A stretch of 64,000 bases of DNA from Mycogone perniciosa. Lineage: Eukaryota > Ascomycota > Sordariomycetes > Hypocreales > Hypocreaceae. The notes beneath the pieces were generated by a model that had not been told where the DNA came from, did not search any database, and saw only the letters and a list, made by a program, of their open reading frames with translations. The position numbers and the translations under genes are program-made. Shown here piece after piece: positions 11,030-25,072 of this stretch (its first letter is position 1; the number at the start of each line of letters is the position of its first letter). The stretch is taken from positions 62,001 to 126,000 of the forward strand of contig JAOALB010000134.1 of the NCBI GenBank assembly GCA_025331125.1, written 5' to 3'.

Positions 11030-14000
11030 TTACTTAACTATATAACTACTTTATTTAATTTTTAACTAGCTTTAATATAAAGATTAATAAAGTCTTTTTA
11101 ACTGTTAAGTAATTTAAAGGTAATGCTTTAAAGTAGTTTAAAATTATTTAAAAGGATTTCTTTAATAATAAAAGTAAAGCTAATAAATAGATATAGCTTA
11201 TATTTATTAACTACAATTAATTGAAACAAAAATTAAAGAAGATTTTAATAATATTAATAAAAAATATATTATATAAAATAAATTTATAAATTTAATTTAA
11301 AAAAGAAAATCCTTTAATTATATTATATATATTAGAAACTTTACTTTTATGAAATATTATTATAATAAATTGAAATTAAAAATTAAAAGGGAAATTTATA
11401 AATTCTTTTATAATAAAACTATTATTAAATTTATTAAAAAATATATAAATATAAATAATTTACTTTATAAACTTTATTTCAAGATAAAAAGGGGATAATA
11501 ATAATCTGGATAAGTTTATAAATATTAAAGATATATAAATTAAAGTAAAAAGCAATAAATATATATTATTAGCTATAATAATAACAGATTTAATTTAATA
11601 GATTTAAACGCTATATAACAAGGAAAAGTAAAGGTTATTTATTGTAACTATAATAAATTAAAATAGTTTTTAAAAAACTATAAACCTTTATAAAAACTAA
11701 AAATTAAGAAACTTTAAAAGCCTATATTAAAATTTAGATAAAGGTTAATATAGTTTTAAAAGCTATTAATTATAGATTATTTAATTAAACTATATATTAT
11801 AATAATAGCTGCTTTATTTATAAATTCAATAAAGATAAAAGTAATAGTATTTGAAATAATTTAAAGAGATATTTATTATGAATTAAAAGGGATATTAATT
11901 AAAACTTATATCTTTAATTTTCAATGATATATTTAAAAGAAATAAAGTAAATAAATATTTACTATACTTAAATAATTTCATAGAATAAAACCTATACTTC
12001 AATTATATAAAGTTAAATTAAAATCATAATATTTTAAATAAATAAATAATTATTATAATTAATTATTAATATTTTAATTAAGTAACAATAAATAATAAAG
12101 AATAAACTAATAGTAATAATTTTAATAATGAAAATAAAAGTAACCGTTTATAATATACACTATTATTATAGAATATTATATTTTTGAAACTAGAAAATAT
12201 ATTGTTAAGATATAATAATTTTAAGAATAATTGAAATAAATATTACTTGTATATAGTTAAAAGAATTACAATAAATATATAATTAAATAAAATATATTTA
12301 TACTTATATAAATAGCTTTATATATAAAATAAAGCTAATAATAAAATAGCTATTAAAATCCTTTTAATAGCTTTAGCTATATAAATAAAACTTATATATA
12401 CTTATAAATAAAAAGACTATACTATGAATAACTTTCTTTATAAAAAGTATAATACTATATTTTAAGTTGTTTATATTATATATAAGTATATAATATACTT
12501 TTCAAGAAAGGAAAGTATAATATATTCTTAATTAAAATCTTATTTTATTTTCTAAAATAAATATAAAATTATAATATTTTTAAAAAATAGGTCATAGTTA
12601 TATAATATTAAAACTTTAAGATTATTATTATTAAATTAAGTATTTAAACTTTGAAAGAATACTATTAGCTATAAAGATTTAAAGGATATAAATTTAAAAG
12701 ATATTATATTTATTATTAAAAGAAATTAAGAAAATAGTATTTTTATTATAATAAAAGAGTTAAATATAATTAATAATGGTATTTAAAGTATAATAGTTTG
12801 AAGTATATTGTATATAAATAGAATAAATTGAAAGGTATACAATAAACTTATAATACTTTATATTTATTATCAAATTATAGATACTCTTAAAAAGATAAAT
12901 ATATTATTTATTTATAGGAAAAGCTGTAAGAGTAGTAAATATAAAAATATATAAAATATAAACTTATTATAAAGGATAAAGAGATTAATTAAATTATAAA
13001 AGAATTATATAAAAACTGATTTAATTATATTACCGATCAAGGAACTGTTTATAATAAAAGAAAATAGTATTTACTTTAAAGAACTTTAATTAATTGCGAA
13101 ATTTATATAAAATGAAAAGAATTAAAGAATTGTTAATATTATTTATAAAAAGGATATAGAATAATAATTAATAAATCATATTCTTTAAAATATTAAGTAA
13201 TAAGAGTAATAATAAAGGTTTACTATATTTTAAATTAAAAATAATAGTTAAAGGATATTGGCTATATATATCAATAGATAGTAAAGTAATAGGTAGTTTT
13301 ATTATATTTATAATTATAAATTATTTATAGTTACTTTAAAAAAAGAAAATTAAACTATATTAACTTTATTAAATAAGAGGAGGAGCTATAATATATAATA
13401 AGACATACATTAAGGGAAAGATTAATTATTTTAAATTTAAAATTATGAAATGTAAAACAGTAGTTTTTTTTAATATAATAAATATTAATAAATATAATAT
13501 TATTTTTAATTATTTATACTTAAAGTATAATAACTTTAATATTAACTTAGAAAATAGTTGGCTTTTTTAATGCAATACTAAAGCTTTTTTAATAGTTAAA
13601 ACTATGAAAAGGGATTTGACTGCAGGGACAAGATTTTGAAATTTAAAACCTTTAAATAAATTAATAAAAGGAATTAAAAAAATTACTTTTAATTTATTTA
13701 TAAAAATAATTTATTTGAAAATAAAAGTTAAATAAAGTAAAAAAATAAATAAATAAATTGAAAGAAATAATTGGCTTTTTATAAAAAGTATTTAATAATA
13801 TTAATAAAATATTAAAAATAAAAGGCTTTAAAACAATAATATTATTAAAATAATTATAGAATATCTTTAAACAATACTTAAAGTATAATAAACTATTTAA
13901 AGAGATATTCAATATAAGGCTATTAAAATATAGTTAATAAAACTATATAATAGAATTTAAAGATAATATTAATATTACTTTTTATACAATTTATAATTTC

Positions 14001-16770
14001 AATAAAAAAGGTTTAAAAGCCTATATAATTATTTAAATAATAGATTAATTAAAGGATATATTTAACTTTCTTTATTAAAAGCAGGATATTTTATTATATT
14101 TATATTAAAAGAAAAGTAAATTATAGTTAATTATAAATGATTAATAGTGTAATAAAAGTACTATTAGAAATAAAACTTTATTATTATTAATTATAAAATT
14201 ATAAAATAAACTATATAAAAGAAAGTAATTAATAGCGTTAGATTTTAAAAGCGCTTATAGTTTTATTTAAATTAAAAAACATATAAATAAATAATAGCAT
14301 TTTAAATTAAACATAGTTTATTCAAATATTTAATTATACTTTTTAGTTTTATTTATACCTTTATAATAGTCTAGAAAATAATTAATTATATATTAAAAAG
14401 ATACTTTACTATCTTTATAATTATTTATTTACATAATATTTTAATTTTTTTCAATACCTTTAAAGAATATAAAGTATATATTAATAAAGTATTATAAATA
14501 CTATAAAATTTTAAATTATTTATGGAATTAAAATACTATAAGTTTTATATATAGGAAATTATAGAATTAAAATAATATAAATTTTATATATAGGAAATTA
14601 TATTTTTAAAATATATTATTACTTTTAAAGAAATTTATATACATTTATTAACAGTATAAGTAATAAAAGATTAGTTTATACTTACAATAGTTAAAAAGGT
14701 TTAAAGCTTTTTAAAATTTATAAACTATTATTAATAATTTCTTAAAAGCTATAAAACTATTGTATAAACTCTGTATAAATTTATTAAAAAGAATTAACAG
14801 TTTCTATTACTATTATATATATAGAATACATTTAATAAATTTAAATAATTTATTTTAAAAAAACCTATATTTAATATATTTAATTTATTTAAAGAGATAA
14901 TAGTTAAGATTAATGTTTTTAACTTTATTATAAAAGTTTAACTTTATTGAAAAAATAAAAGTAATAAGATACACTTTATTGCCTTTTACTTTAAAGTATT
15001 ATATAATATAAAACTAGATTACTTTATATATAATAAAGAATTCTTTACTATTATTTTTATATTTAAAGAATAATAATATAATTTCTTAAACGAATATATA
15101 AAGTTAAACTTTATATTAGTTATAAAAATAGTATATATTTTGCAACAGTTTAATAACTTTTTCAGAAATAGATTTACTATATAAAATACCTTTTGGAATT
15201 TGATTATATTCTAAGTTATTAAAAAAGATTTAAAAATAAATAAATTATTATATTTAATAAATAAATTAATTATAATTAAAGAAAGATTAAATATATGAAA
15301 TACATTTTAAAATAAGCCTTTAAAAGATATTATTAATAAAAAGTACTTTAAGCTATATATAAAGTATTTTATAATAATATTATACTTTAATATCTTAAAA
15401 AGTATTATATTATTTAAAAGAATAATACATTTTTAAAATATATAAAGTTTAATAATAAAAACATTTAATAAAAAAATAAAAAGATTTAGATTTTAAATGA
15501 ACTTTAAAACAATATAATTATAAAGGTTTCTTAATATTTAATATATGAATATAAAGGTAGTTATAAAGGTTATAAATAAATATAAAGGTATTTTAAGTTT
15601 TAAAGCCTTAAAAAAGTACAAAAAACTATTATTTCCTGCTATATAATTTATAAAATAACCAAACATTTAAAATATTAATTATATAGTAAACTTAAACTTT
15701 TATTAATATTAAAATAACTATAAAAGTTCATTTTATTATATTTTAATGTTAAATTATTATTATTAGTTAAATTAAAATTAAAGATTAAATAAAATAATAT
15801 TTTAATAATTATAGATTAGTTTATTAAATATTTCTATTTTCTTTAAGTTAAAAAAGTAATAAATATAAAAATATTAGTTTATATGTTTTTATAATTTATT
15901 GCAGTTAATTGTATAATTTTAGTTAAAACTATTTTTAATTAAAAACTAACTTTTATATTTAAACTTTAATAAATATTTATAAATTAATTAAATATAAATT
16001 ATAAGTTTAATATTACTTATTATTTATAGATAAATAGTTAAATAAAGTATATTAATTAAACTATTAAAGTTTATTTAAAAGGATATCTTAATTTTAATTA
16101 AAATAATCAACTAAAAAAACTATTTATTATATAAATATTTTATAATAGTAATATTTTAGGGTTAATTAGATTTAACTTTATATATATAAATTATAGGTTT
16201 ATATTAAATATATATAAAGCGTTAGAGAAACGCTTATACATTAAGTAAGTATAAATTAAACTTAAAACTATAAAGTAATTATATAAAGAAATATAAATAT
16301 ATTTTTATTTTATATAAAAAAAATAAAAGGGTATGGTAAGAAATATAAATTTAAAGGGTTAATCTTTAAAAAAGGAAATATTATTTATTTATATCAATAT
16401 TTATTAAAAAGAAATATTATAAATATTAAAATAACATAATTAAATAATAAATTTAATTTTAAAAGATTTAAACTTTAATTAAAAACGTTATTTTAAAAGT
16501 GATTTATAAATTTATACTACTATATAATATTTAAATTTATTTAATATTTTTTATTTTATTATTTAAAAACATATTATGAAGTAAATTAAAGAATAGCTTT
16601 ATTATAGATTTAATCACAGTTTTAGTAGTTAAAAAATATAAAATTAAAAACATTAAAGCTATAAAAGTAAAAAATAATAAATATTAGTATTTAATTAAAT
16701 AAAAAAGTATAAAAGGAATATAATATTTAAGAGTTTATTAAATGTTTATTAAATCCTAAAAGTAAATTTA
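11030..16770 (+). pseudogene. G1 gag-pol remnant with chromodomain
   Basis: Collinear with the G4 and G3 coding regions. Gag lies around 11030-11700; its zinc knuckle at about 11640-11690 has Tyr at most ligand positions. RT at about 14080-14470 includes the equivalent of the YLDDIL box reading Tyr-Leu-His-Asn-Ile-Leu. The RNase H segment is near 14930-15060. The chromodomain equivalent is at about 16600-16770. Frames are broken by dozens of TAA/TAG. A 39-bp tandem duplication lies just after the RT box (14524-14601). No product is possible. Confidence 0.75.
14524..14601 (+). repeat. 39-bp tandem duplication in G1 pol
   Basis: 14524-14562 and 14563-14601 are near-identical units ending TTTTATATATAGGAAATTAT. 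G3 and G4 have one unit here. The 39-bp length keeps frame, but the frame is already destroyed. Confidence 0.75.
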
Positions 16771-16828
16771 AGTAGTTTTATTAATTTTTAAAATTCAAAG
16801 ATTTAAATTTATAAAATTATTATTAAAC

Positions 16829-17000
16829 TATTACGGTATGGGAAGGCAGGTCAGGGCAAATATTATTATTATGCCGTAGAGAGCAAGGAAGCCCTAAGGC
16901 TTTACGGAAAGCTATAGCTAGAAATGCGTTATAGCCTGGTTACGTGACCGGAGCTTACGTAATAGGGCGTCAATATCGCGTCACAGTCGGTGCCGTAACA
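16829..17000 (-). repeat. B 3' LTR (172 bp), almost free of RIP
   Basis: Begins TATTACGGTATGGG and ends GTGCCGTAACA. Compared with the right LTR, nearly all differences are G/A and C/T, with the right copy more AT. The copy contains many intact CpA/TpG sites in an otherwise erased neighbourhood. An open frame running out of it (16944-17141) is a chance ORF. Confidence 0.9.
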
Positions 17001-17199
17001 GTACCCCCCCTCCTATCTCGCTATTTAGCTGCGAATAGCTATATTTTATATAAATCGAAATTCCAGGTAATTTATTTTAATACTTCCGATATAAAGGTAA
17101 ATGGGGCGAGTTATATAGTTTTTAGTATTAGTAATATATAGTTTAGTTATAGGCTTTAGTGTAGTATAGTCTTTAATTAATACTTTGCAGGTATTAGTT

Positions 17200-20100
17200 T
17201 CTTTTTAGCTATTTCCTCTTTTTCTTCTTTTATTATTCCTTTTAGTGCCTATTACGGTAGGCCTGGCTTTTTTAGGTTTTTTTGTGTAGAAGTTTTATAT
17301 TACCCTCTTTTAGCTTTATAGGTCCTCGGCTAGTTACTATATAGTAATATAATATCTTTATTTAATAACGTAATAGAAACTATTATAATTATAATAATCT
17401 AGGAGCGCTTTAAACTTTTATTTTTTTTATACTTTATCTATATTATCTTCCTTTTTTAATACCCTGCCTTAAATATTCTTTAACTTAGCTTTATTAATTG
17501 TCTTTTACTTAAAGTACAGTAAAGTAGCTGTTTTAAGTTATAGGAAAGAGTTATATAAGACTAGGAAAATTTTTATACTTTCTAGTAAATTAACAGCATA
17601 GGCTTATAGGTATACTTTTATTATTATATAAAGTCCCGCCTATTTATTATCTAGCTTCTTTATTAGCCAGTTAATCTTTATATTTTATATATTAATAAAG
17701 ATTTCCTGCCTAATAGTATAAACTAGTAACGCCTCCCTTTATACATTTGCGTTTTCCTTATATCTTTTTTTTAAGGCTTTAGTAAAGGCCTTTAATTATA
17801 TAATAATACATTTAAATTAACTAGTAATAGTATTAGCGTAAAGAAACTCTTTTTTCTTTACTGCAGAAAGGTTTAGCAGGAAAAGCTATAAAGGCTTTAT
17901 CTTTAAGTAAAGGTTAAAACTATAATTAATAAAAAACAGTAATATACTAATAGTTTTAGATACTATATTATTTACAGCAAATTCAATTAATAAAAGCTAA
18001 TAGACCTAGTTATTTTAGTAAAAGTTAATAAAAGCTTATAAGTATTATTCTATATTTATATTAATTCTTTTAGTTTAGCTATTAGTTTTAAAGTAAAAAG
18101 CTAATAACTGTTTTAATATAACTTTTAATTGCTTTAAAAGTTATTTTTAAAATTCTAATATAAATTATATACTGCAGTCTAATATAATATTATTAAATAT
18201 ACTATAAAAGCAGTAAATCCTATTAATAAATATATTAGTTAACTTTTTTATTAATAGTAAAGTAATAGATATAAAGTAATATATTTTAATAAAGCAGTAA
18301 ACTATTACCAGTAAATACTTATAGGTAATATTATAGTAGCGGGATTTAGGCAGTAATATAATATAGTTAATAGAGATATTTAACTATACGCAAAATAAAA
18401 CTAGCAGTAGTTAAAGGAAACTTTATAGTAAAGATTATAAAGCCTTTATTTTAATATATAGTTTACAGGCTTATATAAATACGTTAATATCTTTTAAGAT
18501 TTATAGCTACTAGTATATTTAGCTAATAAAGTCTAGGGTTTTAAACCTGCCTAGGTATTTAGCTAGGCCGCTAAAGTAGTTTTTAAATAGGATTTATATA
18601 TAAAGCTTATTGTTAAAGGGAATAAAAAGCTACTCTTAGTAATAAATTCTACTATTTATTATTTAGCAGTTATTTATTGCAATTTAGAGTTCCCTGCAGA
18701 ACTGCTTTAGCTATTAGCGGATATTAAGGTTTTAGAGTGCAGTTACTATTTCTCTCGCTATAGTATTTCATTTATATACTGCTATAATTAAGTTATCGAT
18801 TAATCTATTTTCTGTAGGTATTATTATAGCTATAAAGGCAGCCCTTATAAATATTTCTATATTTAATAAGATTTCTTTTTAAAATATTGCCTAAGCTTTA
18901 GGGCTAAAAGAATTCTATAAAAGGATACTATATTGCCTGTTTTTAATTCAGTTATTAAAGGGATTTAATTTCGCAGGCTTATTTTCTGCTTTTTTACTTA
19001 AAGCATTAGGCTTTATAGCCTTAAAGCCAGGTTAATAGATAATGCAGAAGTTAAAGCTAGAAAGGAATTTAGACTATTAGACTTATCGCTAATTTAAGGC
19101 TTTAGTTAAGGTAAAGTATTTAAGGTTTTCATAGTTTATAATAATATTAAATTCTTATAAGCTTTATAATTTTAAGCGCTACTCCTCTATTACTTTAATA
19201 ATAACTAGGAGTTTTTTATTATAAATTTTATAGTTATATTTTTAAGTATTATACTTTACAGAGAAAAATGCAATAAAGTATAAAATGCCTTCTTTATTAT
19301 ACTGTAATAAAATACCGCTTAATGCCTAGTTAAAGGCTTCCTGCTATTTTTCTCTTTAAATATATAGTTAATCTTTCTTTAAAAGCTTATTTAATAGTGC
19401 AGCTATTTTAAAGTATTTTTAAATAAAATAGCAATAAAAGTTTATAAAGCCAAGGAACTTTTATAAGTCTTTTACTCCTTTAAGTAATTGCTAGTTTAGT
19501 ATAGCTTTAACTTTTTTAAGATTTATCTTTAATCCCTTTAAGGTAATAATTAAATTAAAGTATTTTATTTTTATTATCTTAAATATATATTTAATAATAT
19601 CAATTTAAAGGCCAGTGTTTTAAAGGCAGGCTATTACTTTACAGATATATTTTTAGTGTTTTTTTTTAGCTTAGAAAGTATATAAAGATATTGTTAAAGT
19701 ATACTATATAAGTATAGTTAAAAAGGTTATAAAGAGTATAGTTAATATAGTATTAGAATATAATAGGCGTGTTATAGAGGCTAAAAAGTATAACTAATAT
19801 CTTAAAAAGGCTAAACCTTATAATAAATACTATTTTCTATATATCTCCTTTAATAATATAAAGGTTATTAAACACAGCGATAATATTAAGTTTTATATAT
19901 ACCTTTATACAGCTTAAGGCATTAAAGGTTTCCTAGATTAATAGTAATAGGTATTAATTTTTAATAGTAATATTATTTAACTTTTAATAGTTTTAATAAA
20001 TACAGATACTGCCTCTTAGTTTTGCAGCTAAAAGGAGGGGAGCAGTATATTATACTCGCAATTCGCAGATAAATCCTTTTACTAAATTATTATCTAACCA

Positions 20101-23000
20101 TTTTCTTATTACTTATAGTTTATCGGGTAAAAATAGCCTATTCTTTTAGTATAAAGGGTCTTTTCCTAGTAATATTTTAATCTTATAGTCCTAGGCCTAT
20201 TATAAAGGAAGCTTATTTATTATCTTTAGCAAGAAAGTATTATATAAATTATATAGCTAAAATAGCAGTTTCTTTAAAATATTTAATTTATTAAGTTTAG
20301 GTTTTCCTACTATAAATTTCTTTATATTAGCAGTTATAATCTTTTTTAATTATATTAAAAAGTAGTATTTATTAATAAACTTATATATTTCTTTTAATAA
20401 TATTATATTTACTTTAATATAGTCTCTTTATCCTATAAATACTTATTAAAAAAACTTATTTAAAAACTTTAATAGGCTAATAGGCGTTAATTCTTTAATT
20501 TTAATAGTTTAATTAATCTCTTTTTAAATTACTTTTATTATACAAATATATAATTAATAATAAAAGGTAATAAAGTTTATAGCTGCTATTATTTATATAT
20601 CCGCTATATTTAAATATATTTTTTAATTTTAAAGTTTAGTTTAGTTTTATAGAAGCATTATACTTAAAGGTAATAGTAGTAGCTTTAATAAAGGTTTTCC
20701 TTTTTATTATTAACTGCAGATTATAAAGGCAGGCAGCAGTTTTATATATATTTAGTTTAGGATTATCTATACCTATATTTCTTTATTATTAGTTTTACTG
20801 CACCTATAAGTTATATAATAATCTTAGTTTAATATTAAGGTTTATAGAATATATAGTTTATAAGCTCCCTCTTTAATTAAGTTATAGTTTTCCTTTTTTT
20901 AAGTATTTTTAATTAATAGTTATTAATATAGTATAATTTTTCATTTAATTAAATTAAGCTTTACTTTATTTAAAGTATCTTTAACTATTAGTTGCCAGTA
21001 ATATATATTCTTTATATTAGCTTTAATAAAATTATTTTTTATTTTAACTGCTATTAAAACTTATATAAAGCTAACTGTATTTTTTAAAAGGTAATAGTTA
21101 TAATAGTAATAGGATTTAAAAGTAATAGTTAATTCTTTCTAGTTAATATTAAAGTTATATTTTCTTAGCTATAAAAAGCTAAAAATAATAAATATATTAT
21201 TAAAGATATCTATAATAAAAAAGAGGTAAAGTTCTTTATAAAGGCGAATTATAGTTTATATAATAAAGAAGTTTAAAATTTTATAAGCTATACTTTTATT
21301 AGTAAAAAAGAGGTTTTTAATAAATAGCAGTTATTAAATAATAATATTAAATTGCTTAATAAAAGCGCAGCTAGTAAAAGTTTAAAGTATATAGCTACTG
21401 TCTATTAAAGCTTTTATATTAATATAAATATTATATATAAAGGATACTATAGTTTATATTAAAAGGGATTTACTGTCTATTAATTTAAGTTTAAACGGCT
21501 TTTAATTAAAAAGGCAGTAATAGATTTATTTTAAGATAATAGTATTATTTATAGTTAACCTTTATTTACAATTTTTAATAAAGGTTAATCTTTTCTTTAA
21601 TTTATAAATTAAGTTTAGGTTTTTAATAAATATAGCTAGCTAAATTAAAATAGATTAAAAGTTAATAAAGTAATACTATTATTATTATCTTTATTAATAA
21701 TTAAAAAGGGTATATTATTTAAAGCCTAGATTTATAGGTTAACTAGGCGTTGCAGGTAATATTAATATACTACTAGGGTTTAGTTATTATACTTTATTAA
21801 ATTATTTTACTACTAGCCTTAAAGTACTGCTAGGTTAAAGCGTAGCTAATATAGCTAGACTTAATAATTTTAATTTTATACTTAATATAGATTTCTTTAA
21901 TATATACTAGCCTGCTTCTTTTTATTATATTTATTAAGGCTATAACCTGCTTTTTTATGGTAGAAGTATAGTCCTTTAGCGATATATTTTTTGCGAGAGA
22001 CTTAAAGGCGAGGTGGCATAGTATATACAGTATCCAGCTGCATTAGGTCGCCAGTCGGCACTAAGGCGGCGGCTTAGTTATTTGCTTAGTTGTTCGCTTG
22101 GTTATTCTGCTGGCATTAGTAATGTTGCTGCTGTTATTGATGGCTTTGTTGGCTTTATTAACGCTGGCCTATTTAGGCGGCGCAGAAGGCATTATAATAA
22201 GCGCCTTCCTGGAGCCTATTATAGATAGTTTAATAAAGTTAGCACTATTTAGTGAAGTTAGACTTATCTGGCTTAATTACTTAAGTCTTTATAGTATCGG
22301 CAAGTTCTTAAAAGACCTTTATCTTTAAGGCCTTTACTATTTACTCGGCAGTCTTACTATATTTACTGCCTAATACAGACAACTCTGCTATAAAGTTCTA
22401 GAAAGGCTTATTTAATATATATAGGTTATTAAAGGACTATAATGCCTTTTAGGATAAGTTAATTATTTTATATTATTTATTAAAATTAATAAAAAGTATT
22501 ATATTAGGTTTTTAATGCTATTAGGCAGGGTTATTAAAACTTTTAATAATAGGATTAAAGTTTTTTTATTATAGTTAATATATATCTCCTTTTAAAAGGC
22601 CTATAATATATAAAATCTTTTTAAGTTTAATTAAAAAGATTAATTAATTACCTATAAAAGTAATATTAATTTAAAAGCATTAATTAATATATTTTTACTA
22701 GTATTTAATAATATCTTTTTATTTACTATTAAATTACTTAAAAATTTTAATTTAATAATAATTAAATAAATTATTATTTTTAAAGTTTAGCAGTAAAGCT
22801 ATATTTAAAGCTTTAACCTAAACTTTAATTTATACTTTAAAGTTTTAATTTTTAGCTATTTATTTTAAGACTTTTTACTTAAAAGTGTACTTTTATTTTT
22901 CCTATTAAGCTAAGCCTTTATTTATTATTTAATTAAAAAGATAAAACTAGTAATAAAGGTTATTATCTTTAATAATTGCATTTATTAAATATATACAGTT
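17200..23000 (-). pseudogene. B gag-pol remnant (Gypsy order)
   Basis: Minus-strand reading. The segment around 22400-21900 has normal-looking codons rich in Asn, Ser, Thr and Ala and is probably Gag. RT at 20140-19660 shows the block KGFI, a Leu-Asn-x-Ile-Thr-x-Lys-Asn segment, KTxF-like 'KIVFI' and the catalytic box reading VYFNNIFIY, where VYLDDILIY is usual (both Asp changed to Asn, as G-to-A would do). The region 19000-17200 should hold RNase H and integrase, but I could not assign residues with confidence. A lysine-rich tail (KPKKARP, NNKRRKR) at about 17300-17200 may be the C-terminus. Stop codons occur throughout. Confidence 0.7.
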
Positions 23001-23290
23001 ACTATTAACGCTAGATTTTTACAAGGTTTTAAAGAGAAAAAGGAAAGGCGCTAACTCTATAGCAAGGACTATAGTCTATTAGGCCAGGTTAGGTTACAGG
23101 GCGAGGTTTAAGGCATTTATATTTATCTCGCTTATAATTAGTTTTTTATAGGTATAGGGTTTAAAGGGCAAGGGCTAGGCTGTAGAGGTGTTATTATAGG
23201 TTTAGGAATAAAAGGGGGATTTAAGGAAGTTTATAATTAGTTAAGTATATACCTCGCAACAGCGCAGCCGAGTTAAAGGATAATATAAAC

Positions 23291-23462
23291 TATTACAGTA
23301 TAGGAAGGCAGGTCAGGGCAAATATTATTATTATACTATAAAGAGCAAGGAAGCCCTAAGGCTTTACAGAAAGCTATAGCCAGGAACGCATTAAGGCCTG
23401 GTTATATAACCAAAGCTTATATAACAGGGCGTTAACATTGCGTTACGGTCGGTACCGTGACA
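23291..23462 (-). repeat. B 5' LTR (172 bp)
   Basis: TATTACAGTATAGG to GGTACCGTGACA; same length as the left LTR. The internal sequence next to it on the minus strand starts GTTTATATTATCC; I do not recognise a tRNA-matching primer site there. Confidence 0.88.
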
Positions 23463-23467
23463 TAAAC

Positions 23468-24134
23468 TTTAAAAAAGCTTAATTTACTTTAATAAATACT
23501 TTTAATAATTAAAAATTAATTATTACCTTTACTTTATAAATAAATAAAAAAAGTAATATATTATCTTCTTTATTTTAACCTTATAACTTTTATTTAAATA
23601 GTTTAATATATTACTTATATACTTTCTTTTTAATATATTAAATATAGTTTAAATGCCCTATAATTATTATAATTTATAATTAAAAGTTTAGTATATAATA
23701 GTAAAAACCTTTTAGCTTTTTATTTACTTTATTTTTTATTTATTTAAGCTTTTTCTATTATTTAAATATATATATAATTAAAAAGGTTAAAAGGAGAATA
23801 TAAAAGAAAGGAAAGAGAGGAGTATATAAAATCAGGTAATTAAATCTTTATTATAAAAATAATATTAATATATATATTGACTATACTTTAAGAGTTATTC
23901 ATTATTTAATAAATTAATGTCTTTTAAAAGTAAAAGGTATAAAGTATATTAATAGGATTACCTTTAAAGAACTAAAAAGGTAAATAAAATATATTTATTA
24001 GATTCTTAAATATAAGGTTAAGTAATATAATTTATTATAATATTAATATAAAAAAGGTAAAAGAAATAAATAAACAAAATCTTATAAACGAATTAATAGG
24101 TTTTAAAGATAAAATTAATAAAAGGGGGATATTA
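23468..24134 (+). other. G1 3' internal region
   Basis: Continuation of G1 after B. In G3 and G4 this interval, between chromodomain and 3' LTR, carries the antisense coiled-coil frame; here RIP has removed any recognisable reading frame. It ends in the polypurine tract AAAAGGGGGATATTA directly before the 3' LTR at 24135. Confidence 0.6.
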
Positions 24135-24522
24135 TATTATAATCCAAGTACATTAAAGACTTAATTATAAAATTATAATAAAATATTAAAACCTTTAATT
24201 AATTATTAATAGGTTATAGCTATAAATATAATTTTATAAAAAGGATTATTATATAAAACTATAATTTTTAATTATAAGGACTACTATAATTTAAATCATT
24301 TAAATATATTTATTATATATTTCTTTTATATATAAAACTAGATATATTATAATTATAAATGTATTTATAATTATAATTATTAATAGATTATATTTATTAT
24401 AACTGTATATTCTATGGAATTATAAGTATATTACTTCATTTAATATTCATCTTTAACTTTTTTATTAATATAAACCCTGTAAACCTTGGTTTAACTGTTG
24501 AGAATTAACCTAGATTATTGTA
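24135..24522 (+). repeat. G1 3' LTR (388 bp)
   Basis: TATTATAATCC to GATTATTGTA; preceded by a polypurine tract and followed by the TATAA target duplication. Confidence 0.85.
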
Positions 24523-24591
24523 TATAAGTACTATAGTAGCGTAAAGGGAAGTGCTAGAACTACTGGAAAAGTCTATTAAAAGAGACTTAAA

Positions 24592-24615
24592 GAAAATTCT
24601 CCCAGGCCTATAATG
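24592..24615 (-). promoter_or_regulatory. putative C1 primer-binding site
   Basis: Read on the minus strand immediately after the C1 5' LTR: CATTATAGGCCTGGGAG. It resembles GTTATGAGCCCGG of TRIM2, which matches the anticodon arm of initiator tRNA-Met, apart from four positions (three of them C/T or G/A). A cleaved-tRNA primer is known for Drosophila copia and yeast Ty5. The match is imperfect. Confidence 0.35.
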
Positions 24616-25072
24616 TATTAAAATAATAAAGTTATATTAAGCTTTGGTTATATATAGCTTCTAGGAAGCTATATATAATATAGTAATAAAGAAACAATTA
24701 AAAGTTTAAGTAGGTTAATAATAGATAAACAATTAAATTATAAATAATCTAATAGCTAAAGGCTATAGAATATCTAGTATATATATAGCTAGTATAGAAG
24801 TAATTATATAAATAATAGCTTTATCCTTTATAATAGTCCTTTAATTAGATAATAAAAGTATAGCGGCAGAATTAGGTTTATAGCCTTATTTCTATTTTCC
24901 GCAAAATTCATTTATATAGGAAATCGGCTAAATCGACTTAAAGCTATATAAATAAAAAAAGCATTTTAATTAGATTTCCTATCATAGCTATTATAGCTAT
25001 TATATTAAGTCTAGGGTAGGCGGGGTAACTGGCCCTAGTTTAATTGTTTTTGTTAAAGATAACAGAAATTTC
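24616..25072 (-). repeat. C1 5' LTR, left part (split by G2)
   Basis: A single 434-bp unit homologous to 5499-5931, followed by TTGTTAAAGATAACAGAAATTTC. It continues at 32441 after G2. Confidence 0.8.

Larger units (their letters stand above)
16829..23462 (-). mobile_element. B: second Ty3/Gypsy family, nested in G1 (6634 bp)
   Basis: Two 172-bp LTRs (16829-17000, 23291-23462) are flanked by TAAAC (16824-16828 and 23463-23467), an exact 5-bp duplication. On the minus strand a polypurine tract, AGGAGGGGGGGTAC, abuts the left LTR, so transcription runs right to left. Reverse transcriptase at about 20140-19660 is clearly Gypsy-type. B is less AT-rich than G1 around it, fitting a later insertion with fewer RIP cycles. 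It shows no detectable similarity to the G family LTRs. Confidence 0.88.
10168..24522 (+). mobile_element. G1: Ty3/Gypsy chromovirus, interrupted by B
   Basis: 5' LTR 10168-10554 and 3' LTR 24135-24522, flanked by TGTAA (10163-10167) and TATAA (24523-24527), a 5-bp target duplication with one RIP-type change. Without B and its duplication the element is about 7.7 kb, the same size as G3 and G4. It is strongly RIP-mutated. It lies in the 5' part of C1. Internal order is gag, PR, RT, RNase H, IN, chromodomain; B is inserted just downstream of the chromodomain. Confidence 0.85.

Noticed and set aside
13694..13912. 72-codon minus-strand frame in G1
   Set aside because: Phe/Ile/Leu/Asn-rich translation of A/T runs, antisense to the degraded pol; open only because of composition.
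16944..17141. 65-codon frame leaving the B left LTR
   Set aside because: Starts in the LTR and crosses into internal antisense DNA; no domain.
22098..22328. Leucine-rich hydrophobic 76-codon frame that looks like a membrane protein
   Set aside because: Antisense to the probable gag of B, whose Asn/Ser/Ala codons give Leu/Ile/Val on the other strand.
10168..24522. Alternative genetic code with TAA/TAG as Gln or Trp, or mitochondrial DNA
   Set aside because: Stops coincide with CpA/TpG sites, catalytic Asp become Asn and Cys/His become Tyr, and LTRs with target duplications are present; RIP explains all. Island genes use the standard code.
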